Origin: Geodermatophilus tzadiensis
GTDB lineage: Bacteria > Actinomycetota > Actinomycetes > Mycobacteriales > Geodermatophilaceae
Assembly (NCBI RefSeq): GCF_003002915.1
Contig: NZ_PVTG01000019.1
Coordinates: forward strand, 54,545-118,544
DNA length: 64,000 bases
Reading direction: 5' to 3'
This document shows positions 48,520 through 57,004 of this stretch, piece after piece (within the stretch, counting starts at the first letter, position 1; each line of letters starts with the position of its first letter). Both the position numbers and the translations under genes were made by a program. The notes under the pieces were generated by a model that did not search any database, had not been told where the DNA came from, and was given only the letters and a program-made list of their open reading frames with translations.

Positions 48520-49191
48520 ATGTCCCTCCTCGCCGCCGCCGCCTCAGACCAGGGCGGGATCACCGGCTTCCTGCTCGACCTCGTCGAGAGGCTGGGGCCC
48601 GTCGGCGTGGGGTTCAGCATCCTGCTCGAGACGGTCATCCCGCCGATCCCCAGCGAGGCGGTGCTCGGTCTCGCCGGCATCCTGATCAACGCCGGCCAGA
48701 TGAACATGGTCGCGGTCATCGCCTTCGCCACGCTCGGCTCGATCCTCGGCGCGCTGTTCTTCTACTACGTGGGCCGGGCGCTGGGCCCCCGGCGGTCGCA
48801 CGCCTTCCTCGACCGGCTGCCGCTGGTGGAGACCGCCGACGTCGACAGGACCTTCGCCTGGTTCGAGCGGCACGGCCGCTCGGCGGTGTTCTTCGGCCGC
48901 ATGGTGCCGATCGTGCGCAGCTTCATCTCCGTGCCCGCCGGGGTGGTGCGGATGCCGATCCTGCAGTTCGTCCTCTACTCCGCGGCCGGCAGCCTGATCT
49001 GGAACACCGTGCTGGTCACCCTCGGTGTCCTGGCCGGCGACTTCCTGCAGGAGAACCTGCACTACCTCGACTACGCGGTGGTCGCGGCGTTCGCCCTCGG
49101 CATCGGCTACCTGGTCTGGAAGCGGGCCAAGGACGTGCGCCACCACCGGCGCCGGCGCACCACCGCCGGGCGGGGCGAGGAGAACGCGTGA
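48520..49191 (+). CDS. DedA-family membrane protein
   Basis: The 223-residue DedA/SNARE-associated protein has hydrophobic re-entrant and membrane segments. GFSILLETVIPPIPSEAVLGLAGIL carries the E-x3-P-P-x-P-S-E motif, and FFGRMVPIVRSFISVPAGVVRMP carries the G-R-x-x-P-x-x-R motif. These proteins are proton-coupled and several flip undecaprenyl phosphate or polar lipids. The C-terminus is basic (RHHRRRRTTAGRG). The stop overlaps the dehalogenase start (GTGA). Confidence 0.95.
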   Translation: MSLLAAAASDQGGITGFLLDLVERLGPVGVGFSILLETVIPPIPSEAVLGLAGILINAGQMNMVAVIAFATLGSILGALFFYYVGRALGPRRSHAFLDRLPLVETADVDRTFAWFERHGRSAVFFGRMVPIVRSFISVPAGVVRMPILQFVLYSAAGSLIWNTVLVTLGVLAGDFLQENLHYLDYAVVAAFALGIGYLVWKRAKDVRHHRRRRTTAGRGEENA

Positions 49192-49856
49192 GCGCCCGGC
49201 GCCCGCACGTCGTCGCCTTCGACGTCAACGAGACGCTGCTCGACCTGGCGCCGGTGCAGGCCGCGCTCGTCGAGCTCGGCCTGCCCGGGCACCTGCTGGC
49301 CACCGTCTTCGGCCGCACGCTGCAGACCGGGTTCGCCGCCACCGTGGCCGGCACCTGGCTGCCCTTCCGCGCCGCGTTCGACGCCGCGCTGGCCCAGCTC
49401 ACCGACCTCGCCGACGACGACCGCTCGCAGGTGGCCGACGCCTTCCTCGAGCTGTCCCCGCACCCCGACGTCGAGCCCGCGCTGCGCCGGCTGACCGAGG
49501 CCGGCGTGCGGGCGGTGACGTTCACCCACGGCTCCCCCGGCGTGGCCGAGGCCGGCCTCGAGCGCGGCGGCATCGCGCCGCTGGTCGAGCGGTCGATCAG
49601 CAGCGAGACGGTGCGCGCCTGGAAGCCCTCCCGCGCGGCCTACCTGTGGGCCGCGGGCACGTGCCGGGTGGAGCCCGGGCGGATGGCGCTGGTGGCCGCG
49701 CACGGCTGGGACGTCCTCGGCGCGGAGCAGGCCGGGCTGACCGGGGCCTGGTTCCCGCGCGGCGAGCGGGTCTACCCGGCGGCCTACCCGGCCCCGGCCG
49801 TCCTCGCGCCGGACCTCGCCGGCGCGGTCGAGGCGCTGCTCGCCCTCCCGGGGTGA
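49188..49856 (+). CDS. HAD-IA hydrolase, haloacid dehalogenase type II-like
   Basis: The 222-residue protein has motif I FDVNETLLDL (nucleophile Asp12, third position Asn), TFTHGSPG as motif II, Lys in AWKPSRAAYLWAAG and the VAAHGWDVLGAEQAGLTGAWFPRG motif of L-2-haloacid dehalogenases. Members with this pattern may act on 2-haloacids or small phosphate esters. GTG 49188 overlaps the DedA stop, and its own stop overlaps the next gene, making a three-gene operon of unrelated enzymes. Confidence 0.9.
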   Translation: MSARRPHVVAFDVNETLLDLAPVQAALVELGLPGHLLATVFGRTLQTGFAATVAGTWLPFRAAFDAALAQLTDLADDDRSQVADAFLELSPHPDVEPALRRLTEAGVRAVTFTHGSPGVAEAGLERGGIAPLVERSISSETVRAWKPSRAAYLWAAGTCRVEPGRMALVAAHGWDVLGAEQAGLTGAWFPRGERVYPAAYPAPAVLAPDLAGAVEALLALPG

Positions 49857-50488
49857 GGCTCGTCGAGACCCCGCTCGGCCCGGCCGGCGTGCACCGCGAC
49901 GGGCCGGACGACGGGCCGGACGGGCGCCCGCGCGGCACGCTCGTGCTCGGTCACGGCGCCGGCGGCGGGGTGGGCTCGGCCGACCTGACCGCCGTCACCG
50001 CGGCGGCGGCCGGCGCGGGCTGGCGGGTGCTGCGGGTGGCCCAGCCCTGGCAGGTGGCCGGCCGGCGGATCGCCCCGGCCCCGCCGCGCCTGGACACCGC
50101 CTGGACCGCGGTCCTCGACGCCCTGCGCCCCGAGCTGGCCGGGCCGCTGGTGCTCGGCGGCCGCAGCGCCGGCGCCCGGGTGGCCTGCCGGACGGCGACG
50201 GCCCTCCGTGCCGACGGCGTCCTGGCGCTGGCGTTCCCGCTGCACCCGCCGGGCCGGCCGGAGCGCAGCCGCGCCGCCGAGCTGGCCGCCGCCGGGGTGC
50301 CGCTGGGAGTGGTGCAGGGGGCCACCGACGCGTTCGGCGGCCCGGCGGAGGTCGAGGCGGCGCTGGCCGGGGTGCCCGGCGCGTCGGTCACCGCCGTCCC
50401 GGGCGACCACTCGCTCGGCCGCGACCCCGGGGCCGTGGCCACGGCGGCGCTGGCCTGGCTGGCGCACCTGGCCGCCGTCCGGACCTGA
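49853..50488 (+). CDS. Alpha/beta hydrolase, KANL3/Tex30-like
   Basis: The 211-residue small alpha/beta hydrolase has TLVLGHGAGGGVGSADL (oxyanion loop), nucleophile elbow LGGRSAGARVACRTA, and catalytic His in VPGDHSLGRDP. VVQGATDAFGGPAEV carries the Asp region. The G-R-S-A-G elbow and small size match the KANL3/Tex30 family, whose biochemical role is unknown. It is last in the DedA operon, and a perfect hairpin overlaps its stop codon. Confidence 0.87.
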   Translation: MRLVETPLGPAGVHRDGPDDGPDGRPRGTLVLGHGAGGGVGSADLTAVTAAAAGAGWRVLRVAQPWQVAGRRIAPAPPRLDTAWTAVLDALRPELAGPLVLGGRSAGARVACRTATALRADGVLALAFPLHPPGRPERSRAAELAAAGVPLGVVQGATDAFGGPAEVEAALAGVPGASVTAVPGDHSLGRDPGAVATAALAWLAHLAAVRT

Positions 50489-50518
50489 CCACCGCCCGCG
50501 GGTGCGCGGGCGGTGGTC
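50487..50518. terminator. Perfect bidirectional terminator
   Basis: A 14-bp perfect stem (50487-50500 with 50505-50518) with a 4-nt loop begins within the hydrolase stop codon. It precedes the convergent CoxG-like gene ending at 50534, so it can serve both strands. Confidence 0.9.
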
Positions 50519-50533
50519 GGACGGCCCGTGGGC

Positions 50534-51538
50534 TCAGCGGCGGCGGCGCCGCCGGACGGCCAGCGTGACGAGCAGCAGCACCGCGGCCACCCCCGCGGCC
50601 GGGAGGGCGAACCGGGCCGCCGCCGCGCCACCGGCGACCTCGAGCAGGTCGATCGGCTCCGGCTCCGCCGCCGGCTGCCGCGGGGCGGCCGCGGGGGTGC
50701 TGCGCGGCGGGGCGCCGGTGGCCGGGCGCGTCGGCGGCGCCGTCGTGCCGGACGACGGGCCGCTGGGGACCGCGCCGGTGCCCGCGGGCACGCTGTCCCC
50801 GCCGGCGGCCACCGCGCTCACCGGCGCGGTGTCGGTGGAGCCGACCGCGGTGATCGGCGCGGTGGGCGGGTTGGCCTCGGCGGCGTGCCGGCCGGCGCTG
50901 CTGTCGGTGGCGGCGGCCGCGGCCTCCCGGGTCGCCGTCCCGGCGTCGCGCACCTTCTGCGCCACGGCGTTGTCGCCCGGCGTCTGCTCCACGGAGGCGG
51001 CGACCTCCTCGACGACGCCGGTGGCGGTGGCGGTGACCGGGCCGGGGGCGTCGACCCGCGCCGCCTCGGCGCGCGCCGCGTCACCCTGCGCGTCGCCCTC
51101 GCCCAGCTGGGCGGCGAGCTTGTCGGCGAACTGGCCGAGCAGCTTGTTGCCGACGTCGGTCATCACGCCGCGGCCGAACTGGGCGGGCCGGCCGGTGATG
51201 TTGAGGTCGGTGAGGACGTCGACCCGCGTGCTGCTGCCCTCGTCCTTCAGCTGGGCGGTGATGAGGGCGGCCGCGGTGCCGTTGCCGCGCTGGTCCTTGC
51301 CGCGGCCGTCGATGACCGCCTTGTGCGCGGCCTCGTCCTTCTCGATGAAGGACGCCTTGCCCTGGTAGGTCAGGTTGATCGGGCCGAGCTTGACCTTGAC
51401 CCGGCCGGTGAACGAGTCGCCCTCGACGGAGTCCAGCGCGGCACCGGGCATGCACGGGGCGATGCGCTCGATGTCGAGCAGGACCCGCCAGGCCTCGTCG
51501 ACGGGCACGGGGACGGTGAACGAGTTCTCCAGCTGCAC
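50534..51538 (-). CDS. coxG: CoxG-like SRPBCC protein with C-terminal membrane anchor
   Basis: Residues 1-150 form the CoxG-type SRPBCC domain: MQLENSFTVPVPVDEAWRVLLDIERIAPCMPGA in part, GRVKVKLGPINLTYQGKASF and STRVDVLTDLNITGRPAQFGRGVM. A ~140-residue Ala/Thr/Pro-rich disordered linker follows, then one helix (FALPAAGVAAVLLLVTLAV) and a terminal RRRRRR. CoxG recruits CO dehydrogenase to the membrane and can bind quinone. The linker makes this protein about twice the usual length. A 17-bp hairpin separates it from coxM. Confidence 0.88.
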   Translation of the reverse strand: MQLENSFTVPVPVDEAWRVLLDIERIAPCMPGAALDSVEGDSFTGRVKVKLGPINLTYQGKASFIEKDEAAHKAVIDGRGKDQRGNGTAAALITAQLKDEGSSTRVDVLTDLNITGRPAQFGRGVMTDVGNKLLGQFADKLAAQLGEGDAQGDAARAEAARVDAPGPVTATATGVVEEVAASVEQTPGDNAVAQKVRDAGTATREAAAAATDSSAGRHAAEANPPTAPITAVGSTDTAPVSAVAAGGDSVPAGTGAVPSGPSSGTTAPPTRPATGAPPRSTPAAAPRQPAAEPEPIDLLEVAGGAAAARFALPAAGVAAVLLLVTLAVRRRRRR

Positions 51539-51565
51539 GGTGCGACCTCCGGGGTGGGGAACGGA

Positions 51566-51603
51566 CCTCGGCCGGTCCGCCCGGGAGGGCGGGCCGGCCG
51601 AGG
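51566..51603. terminator. Hairpin between coxM and coxG
   Basis: A 17-bp stem (51566-51582 with 51587-51603, one G-T pair) has a 4-nt loop, within the 96-bp gap. On the minus strand it precedes coxG by 27 bp. It could be an attenuator or processing site lowering or separating coxG expression. Confidence 0.7.
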
Positions 51604-51634
51604 GGACGGGCGGGAGCCGGGGTTGTGCCGGACG

Positions 51635-52492
51635 TTACAGCCCGGCGGCGGCGGTGACCGCCCGGCGGGTCAACACCTGCACGAGGTGCTCGCGGTAGTC
51701 GGCCTGGGCGTTGAGGTCGCTGCTCGGGCTGGTGCCCTCGGCGGCCGACCGCGCTGCCGCGGCGACCGCGTCGGCCGTCGCCGGAGCCCCGGCGAGGGCC
51801 GCCTCCGTGGCCGATGCGCGCAGCGGCGTCGGGCCCATGTTGGTCAGCCCGATCCGCGCCTCGGCGATGTGCCCGTCCTCCCGCCGCACGGCGGCCGCGA
51901 CCGCGACGATCGACCAGGCCTGCGCCACGCGGTTGAACTTCTCGTAGCGCACCCCCCAGTCGCCGGACAGCTTCGGCACCCGGATCTCGACCAGGATCTC
52001 GCCCTCGTCGAGGGAGGTCGTGAGGTAGTCGACGAAGAACTCCGACGCCGGCACCGTGCGCCGCCCGCCGGGTCCGGCGATCACCATCTCCGCGTCGAGC
52101 GCCAGGGCCACGGCCGCCAGGTCGCCGGCCGGGTCGGCGTGGGCGAGCGCCCCGCCGAAGGTGCCCCGACGGCGGGTCTGCCGGTCGGCCACCGTCTCGG
52201 TCGCCTCCGCGATGAGCCGCGCGTGCTGGGCGATCAGCGGGTCGGTGATCACCTCGGCGTGCGTCGTCATCGCGCCGATGACCAGCACGTCGCCCTCGTC
52301 GCGGACGCCGCGCATCTCGGCGACCCGGCCGAGGTCGACGATCGTCTCCGGCGCGGCCAGGCGCAGCCGCATGACCGGGATCAGCGACTGCCCGCCGGCC
52401 ATGATCTTGACGTCCTCGCCGCCCTCGGCGACCGCCTGGACGGCCTCCTCGACCGTCGTCGGCCGGACGTACTCGAACGGGGCGGGGATCAC
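51635..52492 (-). CDS. coxM: CO-dehydrogenase-type FAD-binding medium subunit
   Basis: The 285-residue flavin subunit has [18 protein letters not shown], the FAD motif IMAGGQSLIPVM, the second flavin loop RRRGTFGGALAHADPAGDLAA and the C-terminal CO_deh_flav_C domain from about 175. It passes electrons from the [2Fe-2S] subunit to the acceptor. It follows coxL with a 4-bp overlap, giving the S-L-M order typical of form II enzymes. Confidence 0.95.
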   Translation of the reverse strand: MIPAPFEYVRPTTVEEAVQAVAEGGEDVKIMAGGQSLIPVMRLRLAAPETIVDLGRVAEMRGVRDEGDVLVIGAMTTHAEVITDPLIAQHARLIAEATETVADRQTRRRGTFGGALAHADPAGDLAAVALALDAEMVIAGPGGRRTVPASEFFVDYLTTSLDEGEILVEIRVPKLSGDWGVRYEKFNRVAQAWSIVAVAAAVRREDGHIAEARIGLTNMGPTPLRASATEAALAGAPATADAVAAAARSAAEGTSPSSDLNAQADYREHLVQVLTRRAVTAAAGL

Positions 52493-54990
52493 CGGTCACC
52501 TCCGAGAGCGGACCGCGGGGTCGAGACACCGGCGGTGGTCTCGGTCTGGGCGCCGCCGTAGGCGTTGGACCCGGCCGTGGCCCGGTCCCCGCCGTCGCCG
52601 CCCTGGTGGATCGCCCGCCAGACCCGCTCGGGGGTCAGCGGCATGCGGATGTCGGACACGCCCAGGTGCCGGACGGCGTCGAGCGCGGCGTTGACCACCG
52701 CCGGCGTGCTGGCGATGCAGCCGGCCTCGCCCACGCCCTTGGCGCCGATCGGGTTGCCGGGGGCCACGTGCACGGTGTTGCCCGTGTCGAAGTGCGGCAG
52801 GTCGGCGGCCGAGGGGACCAGGTAGTCGACGAAGGTACCGGTGGTGAGGTTGCCGTCGGCGTCGTACACGGCCTCCTCGTACAGCGCCTGGGCGATGCCC
52901 TGCGCCAGGCCGCCGTGCACCTGCCCCTCGACGATGAGCGGGTTGACGATCGTGCCGACGTCGTCGACGCAGGCGTACTTGCGGATCTTGACGAACCCGG
53001 TGTCGGTGTCGACCTCCATGGCGCAGACGTGCGTGCCGTGGGGGAAGGAGAAGTTCACCGGGTCGAAGGTAGCGTCCGCGTCGATCGTGGGCTCGACGTC
53101 GTCGGGGTAGTCGTGCGCGGCGAAGACGGCGAGCGCGATCTCCTGGATGGACAGGCCCGACCCCGGCGTCCCGCGGACGGAGAACTTCCCGCCGGAGAAC
53201 TCCAGGTCGTCCTCGCTGGCCTCGAGCAGGTGCGCGGCGACCTTGCGGGCCTTCGCGATCACCTTGTCGGCGGCCTTGACGACGGCGGTGCCGCCCACGA
53301 CCAGCGAGCGCGAGCCGTAGGTGTCCATGCCCCGGGGCGCGACGGCGGTGTCACCGTGCAGCACCTCGACGTCCTCGAAGGGGACGCCGAGCTGGTCGGC
53401 GACCAGCTGGCTCCACGCCGTCTCGTGGCCCTGGCCGTGCGGCGTCGAGCCGGTGACCACCTCGACCTTGCCGGTGGGCAGCATCCGGATGGACGCCGAC
53501 TCCCAGCCGCCCGCGCCGTAGGACAGCGAGCCGAGCACCCGCGACGGGGCCAGGCCGCACATCTCGGTGAAGGTGGAGAAGCCGATGCCCAGCTGCACCG
53601 GGTCGTTCGACTCGCGGCGGCGGCGCTGCTCCTCGCGCAGCTCGGAGTAGCCGAGCAGGTCGAGCGCCTGCTGGGTGGCCGCGTCGTAGTCGCCGCTGTC
53701 GTACTCCAGGCCGGCCACCGTGGTGAACGGGAACTCCTGCGACTGGATCCAGTTCTTGCGGCGCAGCTCGAGCGGGTCCATGCCGAGCTCGACGGCGAGC
53801 TCGTCCATGATCCGCTCGACGGCGAAGGTCGCCTCGGGCCGGCCGGCGCCGCGGTAGGCGTCGGTGGGCACCTTGTTGGTGAACACGCCGTCGCACTCGA
53901 AGCGGTAGGCCGGGAACTTGTAGATGCCCGGGAACATGAACGCGCCCAGCGCCGGGACGCCGGGGGTGATCAGCCGCAGGTAGGCGCCCATGTCGGCGAG
54001 CAGCCGCACGCGCAGGCCCTTGACGTTGCCCTCGCGGTCGGCGGCGACGTCGATGAACTGGACCTGGTCGCGGCCGTGGTGGGCGGTCATCAGCGACTCG
54101 CTGCGGGTCTCGGTCCACTTGACCGGCTTGCCGAGGCGGCGCGCGATCAGCAGCGCGAGGACCTCCTCGGGGTTGACCTGCAGCTTGCCGCCGAAGCCGC
54201 CGCCGACGTCGGGGGCGACCACGCGCAGCTTGTGCTCGGGGATGCCGGTCACCATCGCCAGCATCACGCGCAGCACGTGCGGGATCTGGGTGGCCGACCA
54301 CATCGTGAAGTTGTCGCCCTGCGGCTGGACGACGACCGAGCGCGGCTCCATGAACGCCGGGATCAGCCGCTGGTTGACGAACCGCCGGCTGACGACGACG
54401 TCGGCGTCGGCGAACGCCTGCTCGGTGTCGCCGCCGGTGCCGGCCTCGCCCGCGTCGAAGACGAAGTGGTAGCTGGTGTTGGTGCCGAGGTCGTCGTGGA
54501 CGAGGTCGGCGCCCTCCCGGACGGCCTCCTCCATGTCGAGCACCGGCGGGAGCAGGTCGTAGTCGACGTCGACGAGCTCGACGGCGTCGGCGGCCGCGGT
54601 CCGCGAGCGGGCGACGATGACCGCCACCGCCTCGCCCACGTGGTTGACCCGGTCGACGGCGATCGACGGGTGGCCGGGGTTCTTCATGTCCGGCGTGACC
54701 GGCCAGGCGCAGGGGATCGAGCCCTGCTCGTCGGCGAGATCGCGGCCGGTGAGGACGGTGACGACGCCCGGGGACTCCTTCGCCGCGGACACGTCGATGC
54801 CGGTGATGCGGGCGTGGGCGACCGGGCTGCGCACGACCGACAGGTGCAGCATGCCGGGCAGCACCATGTTGTCGGTCCAGGTGGTGCGCCCGGTGATCAG
54901 GCGCGCGTCCTCCTTGCGCTTGCGGGCCTTGCCGACCTCCTTCTCGGGGCCCGGCACCTGGGTGGTGGCGGCGTCCTCGGTGACCGTCAT
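52489..54990 (-). CDS. coxL: Molybdenum hydroxylase large subunit, form II CoxL-like
   Basis: The 833-residue molybdopterin-cytosine-dinucleotide subunit has GGGFGGK at 263-269, the active-site loop AYRGAGR at 378-384 and the catalytic glutamate in [19 protein letters not shown] marks form II. True CO dehydrogenases (form I) carry AYxCSFR with the Cys that holds copper. The substrate is therefore unlikely to be CO and is probably an N-heterocycle or aldehyde. It is coupled by 4-bp overlaps to coxS and coxM. Accessory genes (coxDEF, MCD biosynthesis) are not in the window. Confidence 0.95.
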   Translation of the reverse strand: MTVTEDAATTQVPGPEKEVGKARKRKEDARLITGRTTWTDNMVLPGMLHLSVVRSPVAHARITGIDVSAAKESPGVVTVLTGRDLADEQGSIPCAWPVTPDMKNPGHPSIAVDRVNHVGEAVAVIVARSRTAAADAVELVDVDYDLLPPVLDMEEAVREGADLVHDDLGTNTSYHFVFDAGEAGTGGDTEQAFADADVVVSRRFVNQRLIPAFMEPRSVVVQPQGDNFTMWSATQIPHVLRVMLAMVTGIPEHKLRVVAPDVGGGFGGKLQVNPEEVLALLIARRLGKPVKWTETRSESLMTAHHGRDQVQFIDVAADREGNVKGLRVRLLADMGAYLRLITPGVPALGAFMFPGIYKFPAYRFECDGVFTNKVPTDAYRGAGRPEATFAVERIMDELAVELGMDPLELRRKNWIQSQEFPFTTVAGLEYDSGDYDAATQQALDLLGYSELREEQRRRRESNDPVQLGIGFSTFTEMCGLAPSRVLGSLSYGAGGWESASIRMLPTGKVEVVTGSTPHGQGHETAWSQLVADQLGVPFEDVEVLHGDTAVAPRGMDTYGSRSLVVGGTAVVKAADKVIAKARKVAAHLLEASEDDLEFSGGKFSVRGTPGSGLSIQEIALAVFAAHDYPDDVEPTIDADATFDPVNFSFPHGTHVCAMEVDTDTGFVKIRKYACVDDVGTIVNPLIVEGQVHGGLAQGIAQALYEEAVYDADGNLTTGTFVDYLVPSAADLPHFDTGNTVHVAPGNPIGAKGVGEAGCIASTPAVVNAALDAVRHLGVSDIRMPLTPERVWRAIHQGGDGGDRATAGSNAYGGAQTETTAGVSTPRSALGGDR

Positions 54991-55493
54991 GCCTGCGCTC
55001 CCGTCGTCTCCGGGGTGGCGGCCGAGCCGGACAGCTCACCGGCTGCCTGCTGCACCGCGCGGACGATGTTCTGGTAGCCGGTGCACCGGCAGAGGTTGCC
55101 CTCGATGCCCTCGCGCACCTCGGTGTCGCTGGGGTTCGGGTTCTCCTTGAGCAGGTCGATCGAGGCCATGATCATCCCGGGCGTGCAGTAGCCGCACTGG
55201 AGACCGTGCATCTCGTGGAAGGCCTTCTGCACCGGGTGCAGGCTGCCGTCGGGCGCGGCGACGCCCTCGATGGTGGTGACCTCGGCACCGTCGGCCTGCA
55301 CGGCCAGGACGGTGCAGGACTTCACGGCCTGCCCGTCGAGGTGCACGGTGCACGCACCGCAGTTGCTGGTGTCGCAGCCGACGACCGTGCCGACCTTGCC
55401 CAGCGCCTCGCGCAGGTGGTGGACCAGCAGCGTCCGGGGTTCGACCTCGTCGGTGTAGGTCACGCCGTCGACCCGCATGCTCACCCGTGTCAT
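54987..55493 (-). CDS. coxS: CO-dehydrogenase-type [2Fe-2S] small subunit
   Basis: The 168-residue subunit has two [2Fe-2S] clusters. The plant-ferredoxin-type cysteines are C40, C45, C48 and C60 ([14 protein letters not shown]...SC), and the second set is C100, C103, C135 and C137 ([15 protein letters not shown]). It is the first gene of the operon; ATG 55493 is preceded by GGATCC and a GC-rich 236-bp intergenic region. It relays electrons between the Mo site and FAD. Confidence 0.96.
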   Translation of the reverse strand: MTRVSMRVDGVTYTDEVEPRTLLVHHLREALGKVGTVVGCDTSNCGACTVHLDGQAVKSCTVLAVQADGAEVTTIEGVAAPDGSLHPVQKAFHEMHGLQCGYCTPGMIMASIDLLKENPNPSDTEVREGIEGNLCRCTGYQNIVRAVQQAAGELSGSAATPETTGAQA

Positions 55494-55576
55494 GGATCCT
55501 CCGCTGTCGTTGCAGGGGGCGAACGCGCCCGACTCCGCGGGCGCTCTGCGGCGGAGTGTGTCAACGGGGGAGTGAC

Positions 55577-55595
55577 TTAGGCCACGCTTACCTGG
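55577..55595. promoter_or_regulatory. Weak iron-box-like site upstream of coxS
   Basis: TTAGGCCACGCTTACCTGG matches the DtxR/IdeR consensus at 13 of 19 positions and lies 84 bp before coxS. The symmetry is poorer than in the other three sites. In an Fe-S enzyme promoter, iron repression would be counter-intuitive, so it may be chance. Confidence 0.25.
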
Positions 55596-55642
55596 GCGAC
55601 CAGGTGCCCTCGGTCCGCGTCAGCGGAACGGAGGCCCGCCGC

Positions 55643-55662
55643 GCGTCCGCAGGTGCGGACGC
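55643..55662. terminator. Hairpin after the MFS gene
   Basis: A perfect 8-bp stem (55643-55650 with 55655-55662) with an AGGT loop lies 68-87 nt past the stop of the minus-strand MFS gene at 55730 and before coxS. Confidence 0.6.
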
Positions 55663-55729
55663 CACCGTGGCGTGTCGGGCGCACAGCGGAGGTTGCAGCG
55701 GTGTTGCAGCAGCACGGTGACGGCCGCGC

Positions 55730-56950
55730 TCAGGCGGCCGCGCGCAGCTCCCGGCGGCGCAGCTGCGCCGAGGCGGCCAGCGCGACCAGGCCGGCCGCCG
55801 CGAGCGCGGCGCCGACCAGGCTCGGCGCGGTGTAGCCGTGGCCGGCCGCGATGACCACGCCGCCCAGCCAGGCGCCCAGCGCGTTGGCGGCGTTGAGCGC
55901 GGAGTGGTTGAGCGCGGCGCCGAGCATCTGCGCCTCGCCGGCGACCTCCATGAGCCGCAGCTGCAGGCAGACGACCAGCGTCGAGGCGCTCAGCGCGAGC
56001 AGGAAGACGACGGCGAACAGGGTGGGGCCGGTGGCCGCCGCGGGGCCCACGACCAGCAGCAGCGCCAGGACGGTGACCATCGCGCCCACCAGCGAGCGGA
56101 ACAGCGCGAGGTCGGCCAGCCGCCCGCCCAGCGCGGTGCCGAGGAAGCCGCCGACGCCGAAGGCCAGCAGCACCCACGGGACGGCGCCCCGGGGGAGCCC
56201 GGCGACGTCGGTGGTGATCGGGGCGATGTAGCTGTAGACGGCGAACATGCCGCCGAACCCGACCGTGGCCACGACCAGCGTGAGCAGCACCTGCGGCCGG
56301 CGCAGGGCGCCCAGCTCGGTGCGGATGCCGGTGCCGCCGTCCTGCCGCGTCGGCGGGACGACGGCGAGCACCGCGGCGACGGTCAGCGCGGCCAGCACGA
56401 CCACGGCCCAGTACGCCGCGCGCCAGCCCAGCGTCTGGCCCAGCCAGGTGGCCGCGGGGACCCCGGCGAGGGTCGCGGCGGCCAGGCCGAGCATGACCGT
56501 GCTGACCGCCCGCCCGCGCAGCGCCGGCGGCACGAGCGCGGCGGCGACCAGCGAGGCGACGCCGAAGTAGGCGCCGTGCGGCAGGCCGCTGACGAACCGC
56601 GCCAGCAGCAGCGTCGTCGACCCGGAGGCGAGCGCGCTGAGCACGTTGCCGGCCAGGAACGCCGCCATGAGCCCGACCAGCAGGCCGCGGCGCGGCAGCC
56701 GCGACCCCAGCGCGGCGATGACCGGGGCGCCCACGACCACGCCGAGGGCGTAGGAGGAGATGACGTGGCCCGCGGTGGGGATGTCGACGCCGACCCCGGT
56801 GGCGATGTCGGGCAGCAGCCCCATCGTCACGAACTCGGTGGTGCCGATCGCGAACCCGCCCAGCGCCAGCGCGGCGAGGGCCACCGCCACGCGCGGGGTG
56901 CCCAGCGAGGTCGGCGCGGGGGCGGGCGGGGCGGCGGTGCGGGCAGTCAC
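55730..56950 (-). CDS. MFS transporter, DHA1 (Cmx/AraJ-like) efflux family
   Basis: The 406-residue, twelve-helix exporter has FAIGTTEFVTMGLLPDIA in helix one, the signature of AraJ/CmlA/Cmx-type DHA1 pumps. The loop-2 motif is ALGSRLPRRGLLVG, and the helix-five antiporter motif is GLPHGAYFGVASLVAA and LAGVPAATWLGQTLGWRAAYWAV in part. Drug or metabolite specificity is unknown. The start is GTG 56950. A regulator with a GAF domain lies immediately upstream (stop at 57005), so the two may be linked. Confidence 0.92.
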   Translation of the reverse strand: MTARTAAPPAPAPTSLGTPRVAVALAALALGGFAIGTTEFVTMGLLPDIATGVGVDIPTAGHVISSYALGVVVGAPVIAALGSRLPRRGLLVGLMAAFLAGNVLSALASGSTTLLLARFVSGLPHGAYFGVASLVAAALVPPALRGRAVSTVMLGLAAATLAGVPAATWLGQTLGWRAAYWAVVVLAALTVAAVLAVVPPTRQDGGTGIRTELGALRRPQVLLTLVVATVGFGGMFAVYSYIAPITTDVAGLPRGAVPWVLLAFGVGGFLGTALGGRLADLALFRSLVGAMVTVLALLLVVGPAAATGPTLFAVVFLLALSASTLVVCLQLRLMEVAGEAQMLGAALNHSALNAANALGAWLGGVVIAAGHGYTAPSLVGAALAAAGLVALAASAQLRRRELRAAA

Positions 56951-57004
56951 GTAGCCGTCCCAAGGACGCCGGCGCGGGGCGCATTCCCCGACCGGCGTGT
57001 CGGG

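Noticed and set aside
52606..55077. Plus-strand 823-codon frame over coxL
   Set aside because: Antisense shadow of coxL, with skewed composition and no motif.
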